NCBI GenBank assembly: GCA_903632075.3
Contig: CAHIKZ030001783.1
Span: 152,001-216,000, forward strand
Length of the DNA stretch: 64,000 nucleotides
Direction of reading: 5' to 3'
Source: Acanthosepion pharaonis
Lineage: Eukaryota; Mollusca; Cephalopoda; Sepiida; Sepiidae
This document shows positions 35,172-47,989 of this stretch, one piece after another. Both the position numbers and the translations under genes were made by a program. The first letter of the stretch is position 1, and each line of letters begins with the position of its first letter. The notes beneath the pieces are model-generated. The model was not told where the DNA came from. It made no database searches and saw nothing but the letters and a program-made list of their open reading frames with translations.

Positions 35172-35686
35172 TTTTGCCAACTTTTTAAGATATAACTTGA
35201 TTTTTTTCTCAAAGCATCATTTTTTTTTTGTTCTTTTTTATGCAGATATTCTTTTTCTTCTTCTATGTGCCATGTCCCTTCAGGACGTTGGTCATCATGG
35301 CTCTTCACAATTTCCTGTTTTTTGAAGCTCTTAAATTTTGTCTTTTATCTCTCCTAAACCTTGCTCCATCATCCATTTACTCAAGCTTATTAGTTAGGTT
35401 ATGCATTATTTTTCCTTTGTCCCTCTTGCCTTCAATCTGTCCTGTGAGTATCAAATTTTCAAAGCCATCTTTCCTCATGTGCACTAGAAATTTCAACTGA
35501 CATTTTTAGAAAGTAATATATTGTATTACATGTTTTTTGCCCAAAACCAGTCATATTTGTTTCTCTCTGAAAATTATTTGTGTAGTTGAATTTTAATGTT
35601 ATTCATTAAGCTTCTAAACTAAGTGATAATTGCCATTTGATCTGTATTTTATCTTTTCAATATTTCTTTTCTTTTTTTATCTTCAG

Positions 35687-35695
35687 TTGTAAAAC
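35687..35695 (+). other. Splice acceptor and 5'UTR end of the host gene
   Basis: A T-rich tract ends in CTTCAG at 35681-35686. The nine bases that follow include an in-frame TAA at 35690-35692 just before the ATG. The exon thus starts in 5'UTR, at least one non-coding exon lies upstream, and the ATG at 35696 is the first in-frame start. Confidence 0.65.
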
Positions 35696-37331
35696 ATGTT
35701 AGAACCAGTTCATGGGATGCGGGGAAAATTACCTTCACTCCATCGAATTGGTAAGTCCAAGTGTATTGATGAGGATGAACCACCACCAATTCATGACATC
35801 AATTTTGACATTGAACCACCATTTGTTCCTTTGGATGACAACAAATTTGATGTCAGTGACGCAGAGGAGACATTGCGGGCCCTTCGTCGTTCATTTAGAA
35901 TACTCTGTCCAGGAAGACACACATGCAAGAGATCTCTTGACCACTCTGGCTTGAACATTGTCCATTGTCGTGATGGAGTCGGTTTGGGTAAATACTATGT
36001 CCAATTGCAACGGATCATGGAACAAAGAGCCTGGTTAGAGTTTACTCATGACTGGGTATACCGTGTTAAATCTGCAATACTGTTTATACATGAATTAGAG
36101 TCCATGGTCCATACAGAATCATGCACATTACATGACATCATGCACAACAATCTGATATCGCCGGACATCGAGAGCAAACTTTGTGGCCTGAACTCGCTGT
36201 GTGAAGACCTTCGCATTCACACAAACCACTGGAACAGTATCCAGCAGCGAATCCAAACCCATCGATGGATGCAACCTATGTTAAGCAGTCACTATTCGGA
36301 ACTGGAATTGCTGAAGAAAGTCTTTTACCAACTCCAAGATACGGCTATCATGTGGACTTACAGATTGATCCAAATTGGTTTGGAAGTCTTTGCCCATTCT
36401 CAACTAAACCCCATTTCAAATGAAATTCTCTGGAATATGGCTCGAGGCCTTGAAGATTTTAATTCCATTGTAAACAATGTAAAAACTCAAAGGTGTAAAT
36501 ATAATAACCGATCACCAGTTTTTGGCCATGTGAAATCCAAATGCTCTTGGAGTAGTTTAATGTTTGATCCTAAACTTCACAATTTACCATCAACTATCCA
36601 TGACTCAATACAAACAGTCCCTTTATCACATGTCTTGAAATGTTTAGCCAATCAGAGATCTCGATATGCTGCTTTTGAAACACACAGATTTTTAACAAAG
36701 AGTGATGAGTTTGTTGATATGCTGGATATGGGTGGTCTTCCTGGATTTGTGTGGAATGACCAGTCATCCAATATTTTGAAAACAATGCAACTGGAAACAT
36801 CAGATTACCATTCAGCCACTGGAAGCACTACAAGCCTCAGTGCTGCCATGCTAAAAGTCGGGTCTTTAAAAGCACCTGACCTCTCAGCGCTGATGTCTCC
36901 TCTTATAGACTTTGCTAGAAGAGAACAAGAATTTGCTGAAAAACTTTTAACTATTGTTTGTAATTCCACAAGTTTTCTACGACGTGGTAGTGTACAAAAT
37001 GCCAACTTGAAAGGGTCCAGAGCTCTCCTCAATTCAACCCGATTAGTACCTTGTGGGTTTTCTGGAACTCCTGTTCTATCAAGAACAGATTCGCGACGCA
37101 AAACTGTTTCCTGGGGTGATACTGCTGACTTTTCTGTGAAATCTCAACTTGTTACAAAATACCTGGATAGTTTATGGGAGAATTTTGGACATAATTTTGA
37201 ACATCTTTTATATGAGCCATCCTGGAGTGGGGAGCGAAGCTTAATGAGGACTGATATAGGTTCTCTTTACCTTGTCAATGATGCTTTGGTGATGATGCTC
37301 TGTCGTATGATCTATCATGGCATTGTAAAAG
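35696..37331 (+). CDS. CCDC142-like protein, large first coding exon
   Basis: About 545 codons stay open from an ATG at 35696 to a strong AAAAG|GTAAGC donor at 37331/37332. The frame beyond the donor runs into low-complexity intron sequence. Balanced codon use and normal composition contrast with the AT-rich surroundings. Residues 1-50 are acidic and Pro-rich (DEDEPPPIHDINFDIEPP). Residues 55-260 are rich in helical segments (GLGKYYVQLQRIMEQRAWLE, ELELLKKVFYQLQ). The later part holds a Ser-rich region, then TKYLDSLWENFGHNFEHLLY. There is no signal peptide and no transmembrane segment. The overall pattern reminds me of coiled-coil domain-containing protein 142, a poorly characterised conserved animal family, but I could not run a search. 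The exon carries one base of the next codon (phase 1). The gene continues downstream; a candidate next exon is at 53741. Confidence 0.8.
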
Positions 37332-37715
37332 GTAAGCTGATTTTATTCATTTATTACTTACTTTTCGTGCACTTTGTCATGTGTATTCATTTATTAAATG
37401 CTCGATATCTTATTTTAATCATAGCAGCTTCCTTCCATTTTTTTTTTTTTTTTTGTTAACATCAACAAAATTTACTTTCCACTATAACAAAATCACAGTT
37501 AATTTGCAAGAATTTTTTTATAAAACAATAGAAAGTATTTTGGAAAAAATATCGTTGACTTTGAATTCTTCAACAATGACCTTCAGTTGGAGTCATTCTA
37601 GAATGTCACTAATCACATGTCACTGATGGTTGCATGCTACTGATTTGGAATATAGGTTTATATATTATAATTTATTATTATTCATATGTATTATTTGCAT
37701 ATCTATTTGATATCT
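37332..37715 (+). other. Start of the host gene intron
   Basis: GTAAGC donor at 37332, followed by T-rich, AT-rich sequence with in-frame stops. If the exon at 53741 is correct, the intron spans about 16.4 kb and contains all features listed between these points. Confidence 0.6.
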
Positions 37716-38060
37716 GTTTTGGTGTCTATATTTTATATTTGATGACTATATTTGATATCTATTTGATGTCTATATTTTATATTTGATATCTATTTAATAT
37801 CTATATTTGATGCCTATATTTTAGATTTAATATCTCTATAATATCTCTGATATTTGATATCTATTTAATATTTGATATTTTTATATCTCTGATATTTGAT
37901 ATCTATTTTAGATTTGATATTTTTATAATATCTCTGATATTTGATATCTATTTTAGATTTGATATCTATTTTAGATTTGATATCTATTTTAGATTTGATA
38001 TCTATTTTAGATTTGATATCTTTATAATATCTCTGATATTTGGTATCTACTATTGATATT
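37715..38060 (+). repeat. AT-rich minisatellite with GATATCTATTTTAGATTT units
   Basis: A degenerate array of TGATATCTATTT and TATAATATCTCTGATATT blocks becomes regular near 37930-38030, where an 18-bp unit repeats about four to five times. Confidence 0.8.
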
Positions 38061-38229
38061 GATCTATCAATTATTATTATTGATGTGATTTTCCTTAAAT
38101 GCTATATCCCTTTAGTGTGGAGGCAATCATAGCTCTCTATAGATTTTCTTTCATTATCTATGAATAATTATGACTTTTTAGGAAAGATAGTAGAGTAATT
38201 TCCTCTTGCCTTCTTAAGAGTTTTGAATA

Positions 38230-38370
38230 CAAAACGGTCTTCCTCCTACACTGGCTACAACTCAAGGCGAGAGAGCCCAGTTTACACTGCTATTTAACCC
38301 ATAGCTGTGTAAAGAGAGAAGAAATGTGTTCATGCCTTTCCAAAGGGCATTAGTGTGAAAGTGATAAAGA
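38230..38370 (-). repeat. tRNA-SINE body fragment (family K)
   Basis: On + it contains ACACTGCTATTTAACCCATAG and CCTTTCCAAAGGGCATTAGTG, matching the family K body at 28520-28750. The promoter head is missing. A shorter relative is at 39290-39375. Confidence 0.5.
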
Positions 38371-39289
38371 TTTGATAAATGAGTAATCAGTATTTTCTTA
38401 TTGTGATAATGGCTTACTTTTGAAGAGCAACAAGATTACCTTCAAAACCAAAGAAAATAATGAACAAAGTTCTTTTTTTTTTTTTTTTAGGTTATTTTCC
38501 CCACATTTCTAACTGGAATAATTCTAGATGGTCAGTAAATAGAAATATAGGATTTGATAATAAATATAGATTGTATATTTTTACTTCTCATAATAATCAT
38601 ATTGAAAGTTTTTAGATCTCTTTATTGTTGATACTGTCTTAAACTCTGTGATCTCAAATGATCATTGATTTTGTTCTCAATTCTTTGTATTCATTCTTTG
38701 CTTTTATTATAGTAAATAATTCCAGCGAGACATTGTAACTAACATTTCATGATTTGTGCTTATTGAAAGAGGATAATATCTTGTGGTATTCTGAGAATTA
38801 CAAGGTTACATTGTATCTGTGATTAACTTTAATAGAACAAAACTATTTTTCACAATATAAATATTTGAAAGAAACTTGACAGTCGAAAATTATTTGCCCA
38901 AAATTCGCCAGGGCATTTTTCTTTTATCTTTTCAGTCAGTGATCTAACCCAATATTTTAGGCTCTTTTCAATTATTTGTTCATTCATACCTTTCTTTCCT
39001 TTTTTTCCCTCTCCCTATATAACAAAAATTTTTATTTTGTTTATGACAAACTAATAAAAATCAGTTTGACTTCAGTACAGTGTTGGACCATTAAATTTTA
39101 GAACCCTTTTTCATGGCTCTCCATTGTTTCTTTTCATAATACCATATCCCTTCAAAACATAGGTGATCATGATTCTCCACAGATTCCTTTTCTTTATTTT
39201 CTGTGAGTTGCCAGGCCTTTTTGGGAAAGATAGTAGAGTGGTTTTCCTATTGTCTTCTCCATGATTTGGGGAATCAGTGTTTTCTTTCT

Positions 39290-39375
39290 CATAGAATAAT
39301 TGTTACTCAAAGCTAGAGAGCCCAATTTAAACTGCTATTTAACCCATAGCTGTGTGAAAGGAGAGGATTGCTTAT
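39290..39375 (-). repeat. tRNA-SINE body fragment (family K)
   Basis: It shares AGAGAGCCCA-TTTA-ACTGC and TATTTAACCCATAGCTGTG with 38230-38370. Confidence 0.45.
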
Positions 39376-39989
39376 TTAATCTTTATCACGCTGCAGGCAA
39401 CAATTATCCCCATAGAATTCTCTCCCTTTGCACCTCTAGGCGCATTCTGCCGCCTTGAGATGGTTTCTATAAATAAACACTTGTCAACTGTTATTTCTGG
39501 TATTTTAAGCTGGAAATCGCCTACTACTACTTTGGAAGAAGGTTAAATTTCCATTTTCCACTTCCATTTTGAATTCTTCTATATTCTACATGTGGCATAA
39601 CACTGATTAAACCCACGTTAATTTTTTTGTAAACAAAAATGGCCATGTCAATACCAAATGAAGCATTTATTCAGGAGGTTTTTTTTTTTTTTTTTTTTTA
39701 GTGTATTTGTTTTTTCGCGTTTCAATTTTTTTTGTTTTCAACATTGAAACATGCATGCAAAACATAATGCATTACATAATGCATTACTCATCCATTCTTT
39801 TATTAATGTACAAAAATTAAAACCTATATGCACAATACAAAGAAAGTTATAACTATTTTAAAACAGTAGGTGTTCATCTTTTTGCACCCTCAAAAAAAAT
39901 GCAGTGGCAGGGGGAACAATTCTAGAAAGAAATTAGTTTGGTAAAGGTTAAAGAGGATAATATCTTGTGGTATTCTGAGAATAAGGTTA

Positions 39990-40345
39990 AATGATAAGAA
40001 ACTTGACAGTTGAAACTGTCAAATCTCTCCAAAACTGTTTTTCTTTCTTTTTACAATATTTTCAGCTCTGTTTAATCCTTTGTTATTTCCAAGTCAAGTC
40101 TTCTACCCCAAAAGTTTTTCTCGTACTTCCCACCTGTGGAACTCTTCTATTTACTTGCTTTCCTGATAACTACAATCTTCAAAAATTTAAATGCAATGTT
40201 AACCACTATCTTCTGTCTTCTTGAACCCCATTCATCTTTTGTCCTTTCTTCAATCCTCCTTATTCTCTTTCACTTTCACTCCCTGTAACCCCCTGTGTAC
40301 TAGTGGCATTACTGCCTTGCTTGGGGTGAAATGATTAAAAAAAAT
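39990..40345 (+). mobile_element. LINE 3' end fragment (family A)
   Basis: The + strand encodes HLWNSS-like and CFPDNYNLQKFKCNVNHYLL, the C-terminal hallmark seen in the other copies. A tail with CTGCCTTGCTTGGGGTGAAA and an ATGATTAAAAAAA end follows. It is one of the best-preserved 3' ends in the window. Stops and a shift occur within the coding part. Confidence 0.65.
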
Positions 40346-41384
40346 AAAAATCTCATTTTTCTTTTTTATCAACTGATACCTGTGTGTAGAATTGAATTTT
40401 TAGTAAGAGATTTCTGCAAGCAGAGAGAGAGAGAGGCTGCATTCCTGAGCAGCCATTGTAACCATTCCTTCCCTCAGCAAGTCTTTTAGTCTGTACAATT
40501 GAGCTAGAATGTCTTGATACCTGAACCCCATGCTTAGCCACAATGATTTTGACCCAAGAAATTCTGCTACTTTGAATTCTTAGCACATGATTCATGTTCA
40601 TTCTGGGTAGTCTACCTGTATCTTCTTTCCTAGAATATAGACACATAAATATATACAATGAACACTATATCTATCAACTCTTTGTCTCTAATATTGAGCA
40701 CTCTTCCCCTGTAAATATAATAAAATTGAAATAATAGCTTACAGTGTAAAGTCAATACGAAATGGAGATGGTTTGTTGCATGCCTGAACACAATCTTCAG
40801 GCCATGTGGCTTGGGTAGTAGCTTGACTATTTATATGTGCTAGTCATTAGATTATTATAGGTAGTAAGATCAGTTATTTCTGGATTATTGTGTTATTCTA
40901 ACAGCTGTTGGATAGACATGAACCGTTATTTTAAATTATTCTAATGGTTATTGAATAGAAATAGGGCCAGAATGCCGTTATTTTATAACTGTTGTATAGT
41001 TGTTTAACTTTTAAATAATTTTATGGTATTTTGTCTTTCTTCACTAATTATTTGCTATTCATCATAAGAGTAATAATCATAATAATCATCATCATCAATA
41101 ATAATTAATCATCATCATAATAATAGTTGCAATTATGTGTGTATTTGTAGAGTTTATTGGTTTATTTTCTAAATGTATTTATTTTATTTTTGGGTGTGTA
41201 TGTAGTTATTGTATTTGCTTTGTTTAAGCTGTATTATATTATCAGTGTTGTATATAATGCATATATTGGCATTTTTCTAACTGTTGTTTTACAAGATATT
41301 CACTTTTACTTTTCATTATTTTTAGTAACACAATAAATATTTCTTTTCATGTCTGCATTTTAAGATAATATTTCTCATTATTTA

Positions 41385-41960
41385 CATTATTCAGACTATT
41401 GTCCTCATCTTTGTCGCCATATTTATCACTATGTTTTGGCCGTTGTACGCTCCGGCCTTCTTCAGGTGGTTGGAATGTCAAACTGAACCTATTATTTATC
41501 TCACTGGGGTAGACTGTTCTAGTTCCACATGTCATGTTTGATGGATGTCAGTTTTCAGTTATTTCCTGTTAATTTTCCTCTGAAAGTTCTCCACTGCCTT
41601 AACCGGGTATTGAACTCACACACTTTGGGTCCTGTCATTGGATCTAACCAACACCTTTATCCACTGTGCCATGTGTCCTTGAATAAAGTGGATAAAGGTG
41701 TTAGATCCAGTGACAGGACCCAAAGAGTGTCAGTTCAATACCTGGTTAATGCAGTGGAGAACTTTCAGAGGGAAATTAACAGGAAATAACTGAAAGCTGA
41801 CACATGGAACTAGAACAGTCTACCCCAGTGAGCGAAATAAAGGGTTTAGTTCGACATGCCAACCATCTGAAGAAGGCCGGAGTGTACAACGGCCGAAACG
41901 TAGTGATAAATATGGCAACAAAGATGAGGACAGTAGTCCAAATAATGTACATAATACCTC
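41385..41960. repeat. Family D (PLE-related) foldback, about 270-bp arms
   Basis: The left arm (about 41385-41672) and right arm (about 41688-41955) are reverse complements over nearly their whole length. The centre is near 41680 with a loop of about 20 bases. Each arm carries a hammerhead-like unit facing the same way relative to its arm. The right-arm unit is complete for the boxes CTGAAGA (41867-41873) and GAAA (41895-41898). The left-arm unit has AAAA in place of GAAA. The plus-strand frames at 41529 and 41804 come from the arms and are not genes. Confidence 0.85.
41867..41898 (+). ncRNA. Hammerhead-like core (family D)
   Basis: CTGAAGA, one extra A, stem II GGCCG/CGGCC with a ten-base loop, then GAAAC. 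Stem II is a perfect five-base GC helix. A stem III with an H-type residue before the cleavage site is not evident: in this family the matching spot reads G. Catalysis is therefore doubtful. Confidence 0.4.
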
Positions 41961-42429
41961 ATCTCAGAAATATAGACAGACTCTAATATTTCTCATATAT
42001 ATGAGGAAGATGCTGAAATGATCTCATCCTAACCAAGCAGCCCTTCAGAAATCCCAGTTGGGCCAAACTCATTTCAGCACCTGAGTGTATAAAGAACATT
42101 ATTTGAATTTCTGTCCTGTAATCGTGTTTTCAAAGACCATTCATGATCACCAAGTAATATTAATTGATTTTTCTGTGTGCATTCTATATGTGATAAATCA
42201 ACAGAATAAAATCATGTATATTTATGGGTAATGAGATTTGATTTTCATAAATATAGAAATAAGTAATAAAACAAAAATCGAAAAATCCAAGGAATCTAGG
42301 TTAGAGGAATTTTCCCCATTTTACTTAATCTTAGAAAATATTTCAGCCTCCCATTTTTTTTTTTTTTTTTTAGTATTTTAAGAATTGCATTAAATGTTTA
42401 TCCATCAAGAAAAGAAGATTCTTTTTAAT

Positions 42430-42930
42430 CATTTCATCCCAAGCAAGGCAATAAAGGCACTAAGATCCAAGGGGGATACTAAGTGTTAGAGAATATGGGG
42501 GGAATAAAAACACTATTAAGGAGAGAGAGCAATAAAAAACAGAAATTAATAAGACAGAAGATAATAATTGACATTGCATTTAAGTTTTTGAAGAGCAAAA
42601 TTGATTGGAATGCAAGAAGCCAGAAGAGATTTCTACAAGTAAGAAATCTGATAGAAATATAAGCATATAGCTTATGGTTATATCTAGCAATTTCAACTGT
42701 AAAATGATGAGGTCTTGCTGCCAATCTAGTACTGCACTTAAATTCATAAAGTCTAAATACCAGAGAGGAAAGTTCATCAGAACAATTACCATGAAAGTAT
42801 TTTTAGCAAAGGTACAAGGAACTTATGTTATGGTTGTGAGAAAGAGACTGAAGCGGTGATGCCAGATCAGGATCAATAACATTGTAGATTCTTCTTTGGA
42901 TTTTATGAAGAATCTCTAAATATATAGCAG
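42430..42930 (-). mobile_element. LINE 3' end fragment (family A), longest type
   Basis: On the minus strand it translates in pieces to AVLDWQQDLIILQLK in one frame. In another it gives RPHHFTVEIARYNHKLYA, then SSGFLHSNQF or SIRFLTCRNLF. These correspond to a LINE C-terminus (RSHHFTVE ... FFxRTSxLWNSLP). The + start reads TTTTTAATCATTTCATCCC. Its 5' segment (ACATTGTAGATTCTTCTTTGG) is shared with 57480-57975. Confidence 0.6.
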
Positions 42931-43837
42931 GAGTACCAGATCAGTTATGGCATCAATATTATAAACATGGACATATGGTAGACTTATAAATATGTAAGAT
43001 AGACAAGTTTTCTCTCCAGAATTTATCATAATACAGTGAACCAGTTTCCCTAGCAGTGTACCTAGCAATTGATTTGATATAATTTTTTGGATTTTTTTTG
43101 TAAGCAGAAAGCATTAGTTTAAGAAGGAGCAATGAGTCACTCTCATGGAGGTTAGCATCAGCCATACTGATACATATACCAGGACTCAAAATAAATATCA
43201 TTCAGCAGACGATAGAACATTTGTTTGTGATAACTGGCTAATTTTTAAGATATGATACTGTGACAATACAAAATTTTAAATTAAAATTCTGTTAATTTAT
43301 TCTAAGAACAACTAATTTTTTAAATAAAAAAAAAAACAAAATTTTTACTTCCCACTAATAGTGGTGAACTTTTAATAAAAAAGACATGCGTGCACAAACC
43401 TTAAGCACTTCTTTTTAAACTGGTGAATAAAACCGGAATAAAAAATGAATGTTAAAGGACTTATTTAGATATTCATATTATTTATTTGTAAATGTGTACA
43501 CCATTAGTATCTAACAGTAAGAACTAATTTTATTTTAATAAACAAAGCAAGAAAATTATATTTTTATGTCAATTTTTTATTAAAAAAATAACTAATAGAA
43601 CCATTAAGAAACAATTTATTTGTTATGTTTTCTATTTCTCATCAACTAAATTGAAATCTTCACTTATCCCCTGCAAATCTTCATTCATGAGCCTCCTACT
43701 GGCAATATGACCCAGGGAAAGCAGTGCTTGAGTAGTGGCTGCTGGGTGTGCAGACACCAGTTTAAATATTGAAAGGATCAAAATAAATATTTAACTTCTA
43801 AATATTTTTTTATGGTGTTTTGATTTATTTATTTTTA

Positions 43838-44940
43838 AATCAATTCACTCTGAGCAAGGCAATAATACCACTAAGACGCAAGGTGCTGATTGGAGTAGAA
43901 GAGAATGAAAAAGACTACAAAAGGAACTCAAATCCCAATCCCAAACAGAAAACAAGGGATAAACCTCTACTCCTGTTCAAAAATCCAGGAAGGAATGCTG
44001 ATTTCAATTTGTCCAGGACTGACTGCAAAACACTTGCCCTTCCCTTTTTATAGTCAGAAATCCACAAATGCATACTGGGATATTTTTCTTAGCCAATAAA
44101 ATAGGCCAGTTTGCAGTTTGTCATGACTCAGTCCAGATCTGCCTTCTCTCAAAAATGGAACACTACGTTCACTTATCCAAACTTGCTTTTGTGTATTGAT
44201 GTCAGTTCTTAGTTTGCCTTGCATATATTGTTTGCTCACTTCTTTGATATTATTCTCATTTTTGCCCTGTTCTTTTTTTTATTGCAAACTTTGTTAATTC
44301 TGTTTGTTGGGCAGTTCTGTTATTTATTTTGCATGGCTAATCACTCGACAGGTTATGAGCCCAGCACACTTCCACTGCGGAATTATGCTAACAACAACAA
44401 CAATAAATAAGAGTTAAAAAGAAAAATAAATGTATTTTGGGATGGTTTTAAATATTTTGGGGGTGATTAAAATGGTTTTTATGGATGATTCCTAGGCAAT
44501 GGTAAAAAAATTGGTCTGAAATCAGGATATATGCCTAAAATATTTATCCTCCCTCCTAATACTGAAATTGAGGTTAATTCTATATACACCAATGTTTTCT
44601 ATATCAAATATGATAATTAAATGTGATAATTAAAATGCTGTGAATATTTAATAGTTATTATTTATCTTGTTTGTATAAATACATGACTAGTAGTGCTCTG
44701 CAAAATATCCATCTTTTGTTTATATTTGCCAATTAGTGATTAATAACTGCTCCAATCTTTCAGCCATCACCTTTTTATAGTAACTGAATCTACAATGAAA
44801 TAGAAAGAAAAACATTAGATTGCCCTCATCAATGTTTATATTTCTCCCATATTCTCCTGAGTATGAATTAAAGCAAGCTCTTGTTCCACCAGAGACAATC
44901 GACACTAATGTGTTAGCCAATCACCTTGCCAAGTCAACAT
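43838..44940 (-). mobile_element. LINE/SINE-like element with the family A tail (variant J)
   Basis: The + strand begins with the reverse of the family A tail (CTGAGCAAGGCAATAATACC) and carries AAACCTCTACTCCTGTTCAAAA. The distal part (44720-44940) contains CCAATTAGTGATTAATAAC-like sequence and CATATTCTCCTGAGTATGAAT, which matches 47990-48230 in reverse. The sequence between (about 44000-44600) is not shared with the other copy and may be an insertion. Confidence 0.45.
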
Positions 44941-45584
44941 GATTTTACTCTTGAATATATGGTGGTAGGAATTAGGGGTGGTGATATGAAACAGTTAAAC
45001 TATGTTGCTTATTTTAAAACTTACTGTATTTGAGCCTTATGTAGACAAGGTTTCATCTTTTCTAGTCTTGTGCACTGTCTTTACAACTACTTGACAACCT
45101 CCCTGCTTTGGTTTAGTCACTTTTTGGTGGCAGGGAACAATTGGATAATCATCACCAAATTTTGCAATTTTTACCTAAAATTTGTTTTAGTTTGAATCCT
45201 TCTGTGTTTTTGTAAAATTTAAGAATGAAACATGGTCTTTCTAGAAAGAATAGAAAGAACAGCAGTGAGAGACTCTTTTTTAAGCAATGCAATCATAAAA
45301 TTGCAAGTAAAAATTTGAAACAACTATAATGATTACTGTTTCCTGTTTGATTGGTTTGGTTTGTTTTACAGCATATCAACCTCAATGGGTTATTTAATGC
45401 TGAAAATTTTTTTTTTTTATCGCTGGTAGTAATATTTTCCAAAAATGTATTGCCTGTAATATTTTTTTTTAAAAATGTATAGCTGGTAATTTTTTTTTTT
45501 TTTTTTTAATGTATTGCTTGTAATAATTTTTTACAAAAACGTATTTCTACACTTTCATAGTGTAGAAATAGTGTAGAAACCTAT

Positions 45585-45800
45585 TTTTACACTTTCATAG
45601 TGTTTTGACCTCAGTTTAGGGGGTTAACTATTTGCCCATAGCTGGGACCCTAACAGGTGCTACCACCCCAGGTCAGGGTGGACCTGAGAACACCAGCAAT
45701 TAAGAGGTGGTTCCATGCTCCTCAAAACCTCCTGATCAGAGGTCTTGCTGTCGGACAGAGTTTATCATCTTACCCAGGACCTGGATGTAGTTTATCGTCA
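45585..45800 (-). repeat. Interspersed repeat family C, copy 2
   Basis: Reverse complement of 7795-8010. Shared blocks are ACTTTCATAGTGTTTTG, ACTATTTGCCCATAGCTGGG, CCAGGTCAGGGTGGACCT and AATTAAGAGGTGGTTCCA. Confidence 0.55.
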
Positions 45801-47014
45801 TAACCTAGATGGTTTCCTGTTTGAGATCTTGGGGAAAATAAATCGGGTGACCTTAATAAGTTCAGGGTTATCAAAATATTTCCTAAAAAAATAATAAATA
45901 AATGTTCCCCACTTTTTTTATTATTTTTATCATGTCTTAATGTTAAGTCTGGTTGGTTTGACAAGGTCAAATTAGCAGCTGATCTAAAAAAAATGACCTA
46001 CAATCTGCTGGTCATTGGTAAGAAAAAAAAATGAGTGATAAATATAACTAATTTCAGAAAATTGGAGTATCAAGTAAGTAATCATCTTAACAGTTCAAAT
46101 GAGGAATAACTTTTAACACAAACCAATAGTAAAGGTCAAAGGTTAATCATGAGGTTATGTTAGAATGAGAAAATTTTTTAATGATATAAAAGAAAATGTT
46201 TCAAAACAAGATATCAGCAAGAAATATAGTATAGAGCAATTCTATGGATTTAGAAAGAAAGGTAGACCTACTTACAATGGATACACTGGTACTTTTTGCA
46301 TTTTTAAGTGATTTTTAAATGCATTCCAACTTGTTATACAAATAAAAGTTACAATCATAAAACTAATGGTTGGAAAGTCATGCAAGTTTGATCAAATATA
46401 ATTCATTATAAAATTATTTACAGCATGAAGACTGTCTTGAGACTTGCATGGACATTGAATGACATGTTATATAACTGATACCAATTTCATTTACAGTGTA
46501 GCACTATTGAGTTTATATCTTTCTTATTAATCATAAATCATTTGATTAGCTTTGTTTATTACTATCCTTTAAACTATAACACATTAAAATAGTATACAAC
46601 TGCAGTAAATACACTAAAATGGAATTATAACTTGCCATAATTGATGATACGTAAAGTTGAATTTAACACAACGGTATCTTTAATCTAGTTTGAAGTTTTC
46701 AGTTTTTCAGTTGATCTATGAATAATAAATCCAACCTATTTACCACTGAAATTATGGCTTCTAGTCTAGCAAACAGTAAATTCAACAGTTGGTGATGCAA
46801 ATTCTATTCTATTTCCTATTGTGGTCAACCTCTGTAAACTTTAGTAGGATATCAACTCTTATAGTTCCATGTTCATGTCCAGTAGAATCATCCAAGAGGC
46901 TTCAACCAGACAATTGATTGATATTTTTTTTTTTTTTTTTAGTTTATCACCCTTTTAAAGACCAAAACATATTTTTGAATTGTAAAAATGTTTTTGTTTT
47001 TTTTATTTACATTA

Positions 47015-47215
47015 ACAAAAATGAGGACAATAGTCTGAACAATGTTTTGGTCATTGTACACTCCAGCCTTCTTCAGGTAATTGGAATTTTGAACTGAATC
47101 CATTATTTTGTCCACCAGGGTAGATTGTTCTAGTTCCATGTGCCAAGCCTCTTCCAGATGTCTCAGTTATCTCCCTTTAATTCAATTCTTCAAGTTTTTG
47201 TTCACCAGTGTCATT
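47015..47215 (-). repeat. PLE-associated repeat family D
   Basis: On the minus strand GAAGAAGGCTGGAGTGTACA, ATGACCAAAACATTGTTC, then GACTATTGTCCTCATTTTTG. The flanking CTAGAACAATCTACCCTGG matches the arms at 41385-41960. GAAA is AAAA here, so the core is lost. Confidence 0.55.
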
Positions 47216-47284
47216 TTTTTTCCTTTCTTGCAAGTGAATATTATATTAACAATGTTTTTGGAGATAATGATTTCAGATACAAAT

Positions 47285-47565
47285 CCTACTATTTAACACA
47301 CAGCTAGAGGAGAAGAGGTGGATTCATACTTTTCTCAAGGTTATTTCTGTATAAGTGATTGTAACGAACCTGATTGGATTTGGAACTTGTCTCTCTGATT
47401 TCACCTACCTGGCCATTATCAATTACACCAGCTGCAAATCCAAGCTTAGAGCAGCTGTGTATTCCCAAGCAGTCACCCATCCAAGTTACTGACCAAACTT
47501 GCTGTTGCTTAACTTTGATGATCAGACGAGAACTGGTGTTCCAATGTGATATGGCTGTAAGCTTT
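47285..47565 (-). repeat. 5S rRNA-headed composite SINE, copy 1
   Basis: The minus strand from 47565 to about 47457 matches 5S ribosomal RNA. On + the reversed blocks are TATTCCCAAGCAGTCACCCA, TCCAAGTTACTGACCAA, TGATCAGACGAGAAC and ATATGGCTGTAAGC. Behind the 5S head lies a tRNA-like stretch with AAGTTCCAAATCC as a B-box-like element. The family K body follows (TCACTTATACAGAAATAACC, CCACCTCTTCTCC). A free 5S pseudogene would not share this body with 48459-48695, which argues for a SINE. The plus frame at 47374-47715 is a shadow. Confidence 0.75.
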
Positions 47566-47989
47566 CCACCAATTGTGACGTGTATTTTTCAGTCAAAAAA
47601 GCTGAAACATGAAATTAAATCTGTCATTGTACTTTGTCTGATCATGTTGAGAATTTTATTTTTCAAGTTCATACTTACCTTTTACCATTCCCAATTTTTT
47701 GGGGAAATCAGTTAAAAACTTGAAGAAAAGGTTAGACACTATTGAGTGTTTTCAAAACCCTAGCATTTTCACAGCCTCTTGTAAAGACCTTTGACAAATT
47801 TGGATTTTAATATTGTTCTGGCTTGGTGAATGGTATATATTGACACTTTTCAGGTTTATTATTTCTGTTGATGGTAAATTTAAAAATTGAGCGTCAAGCA
47901 ATGGAAAATTAGGAAATAATAACATGCAACAGTAAAACTTTGTAGTCGGCCAATACATTTGGCAAAGTTATGATTTGGCACATTACTGT

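Noticed and set aside
35712..37101. Other frames inside the CCDC142-like exon (35712-35954, 36594-36800, 36805-37101)
   Set aside because: They overlap the 587-codon frame in other phases or on the other strand.
37332..37459. Continuation of the host protein past the GTAAGC donor to residue 587
   Set aside because: The extension is low-complexity hydrophobic and Phe-rich, as expected for intron sequence read through a strong donor.
47374..47715. 113-codon plus-strand frame
   Set aside because: It is antisense to the 5S-derived SINE and has no family resemblance.
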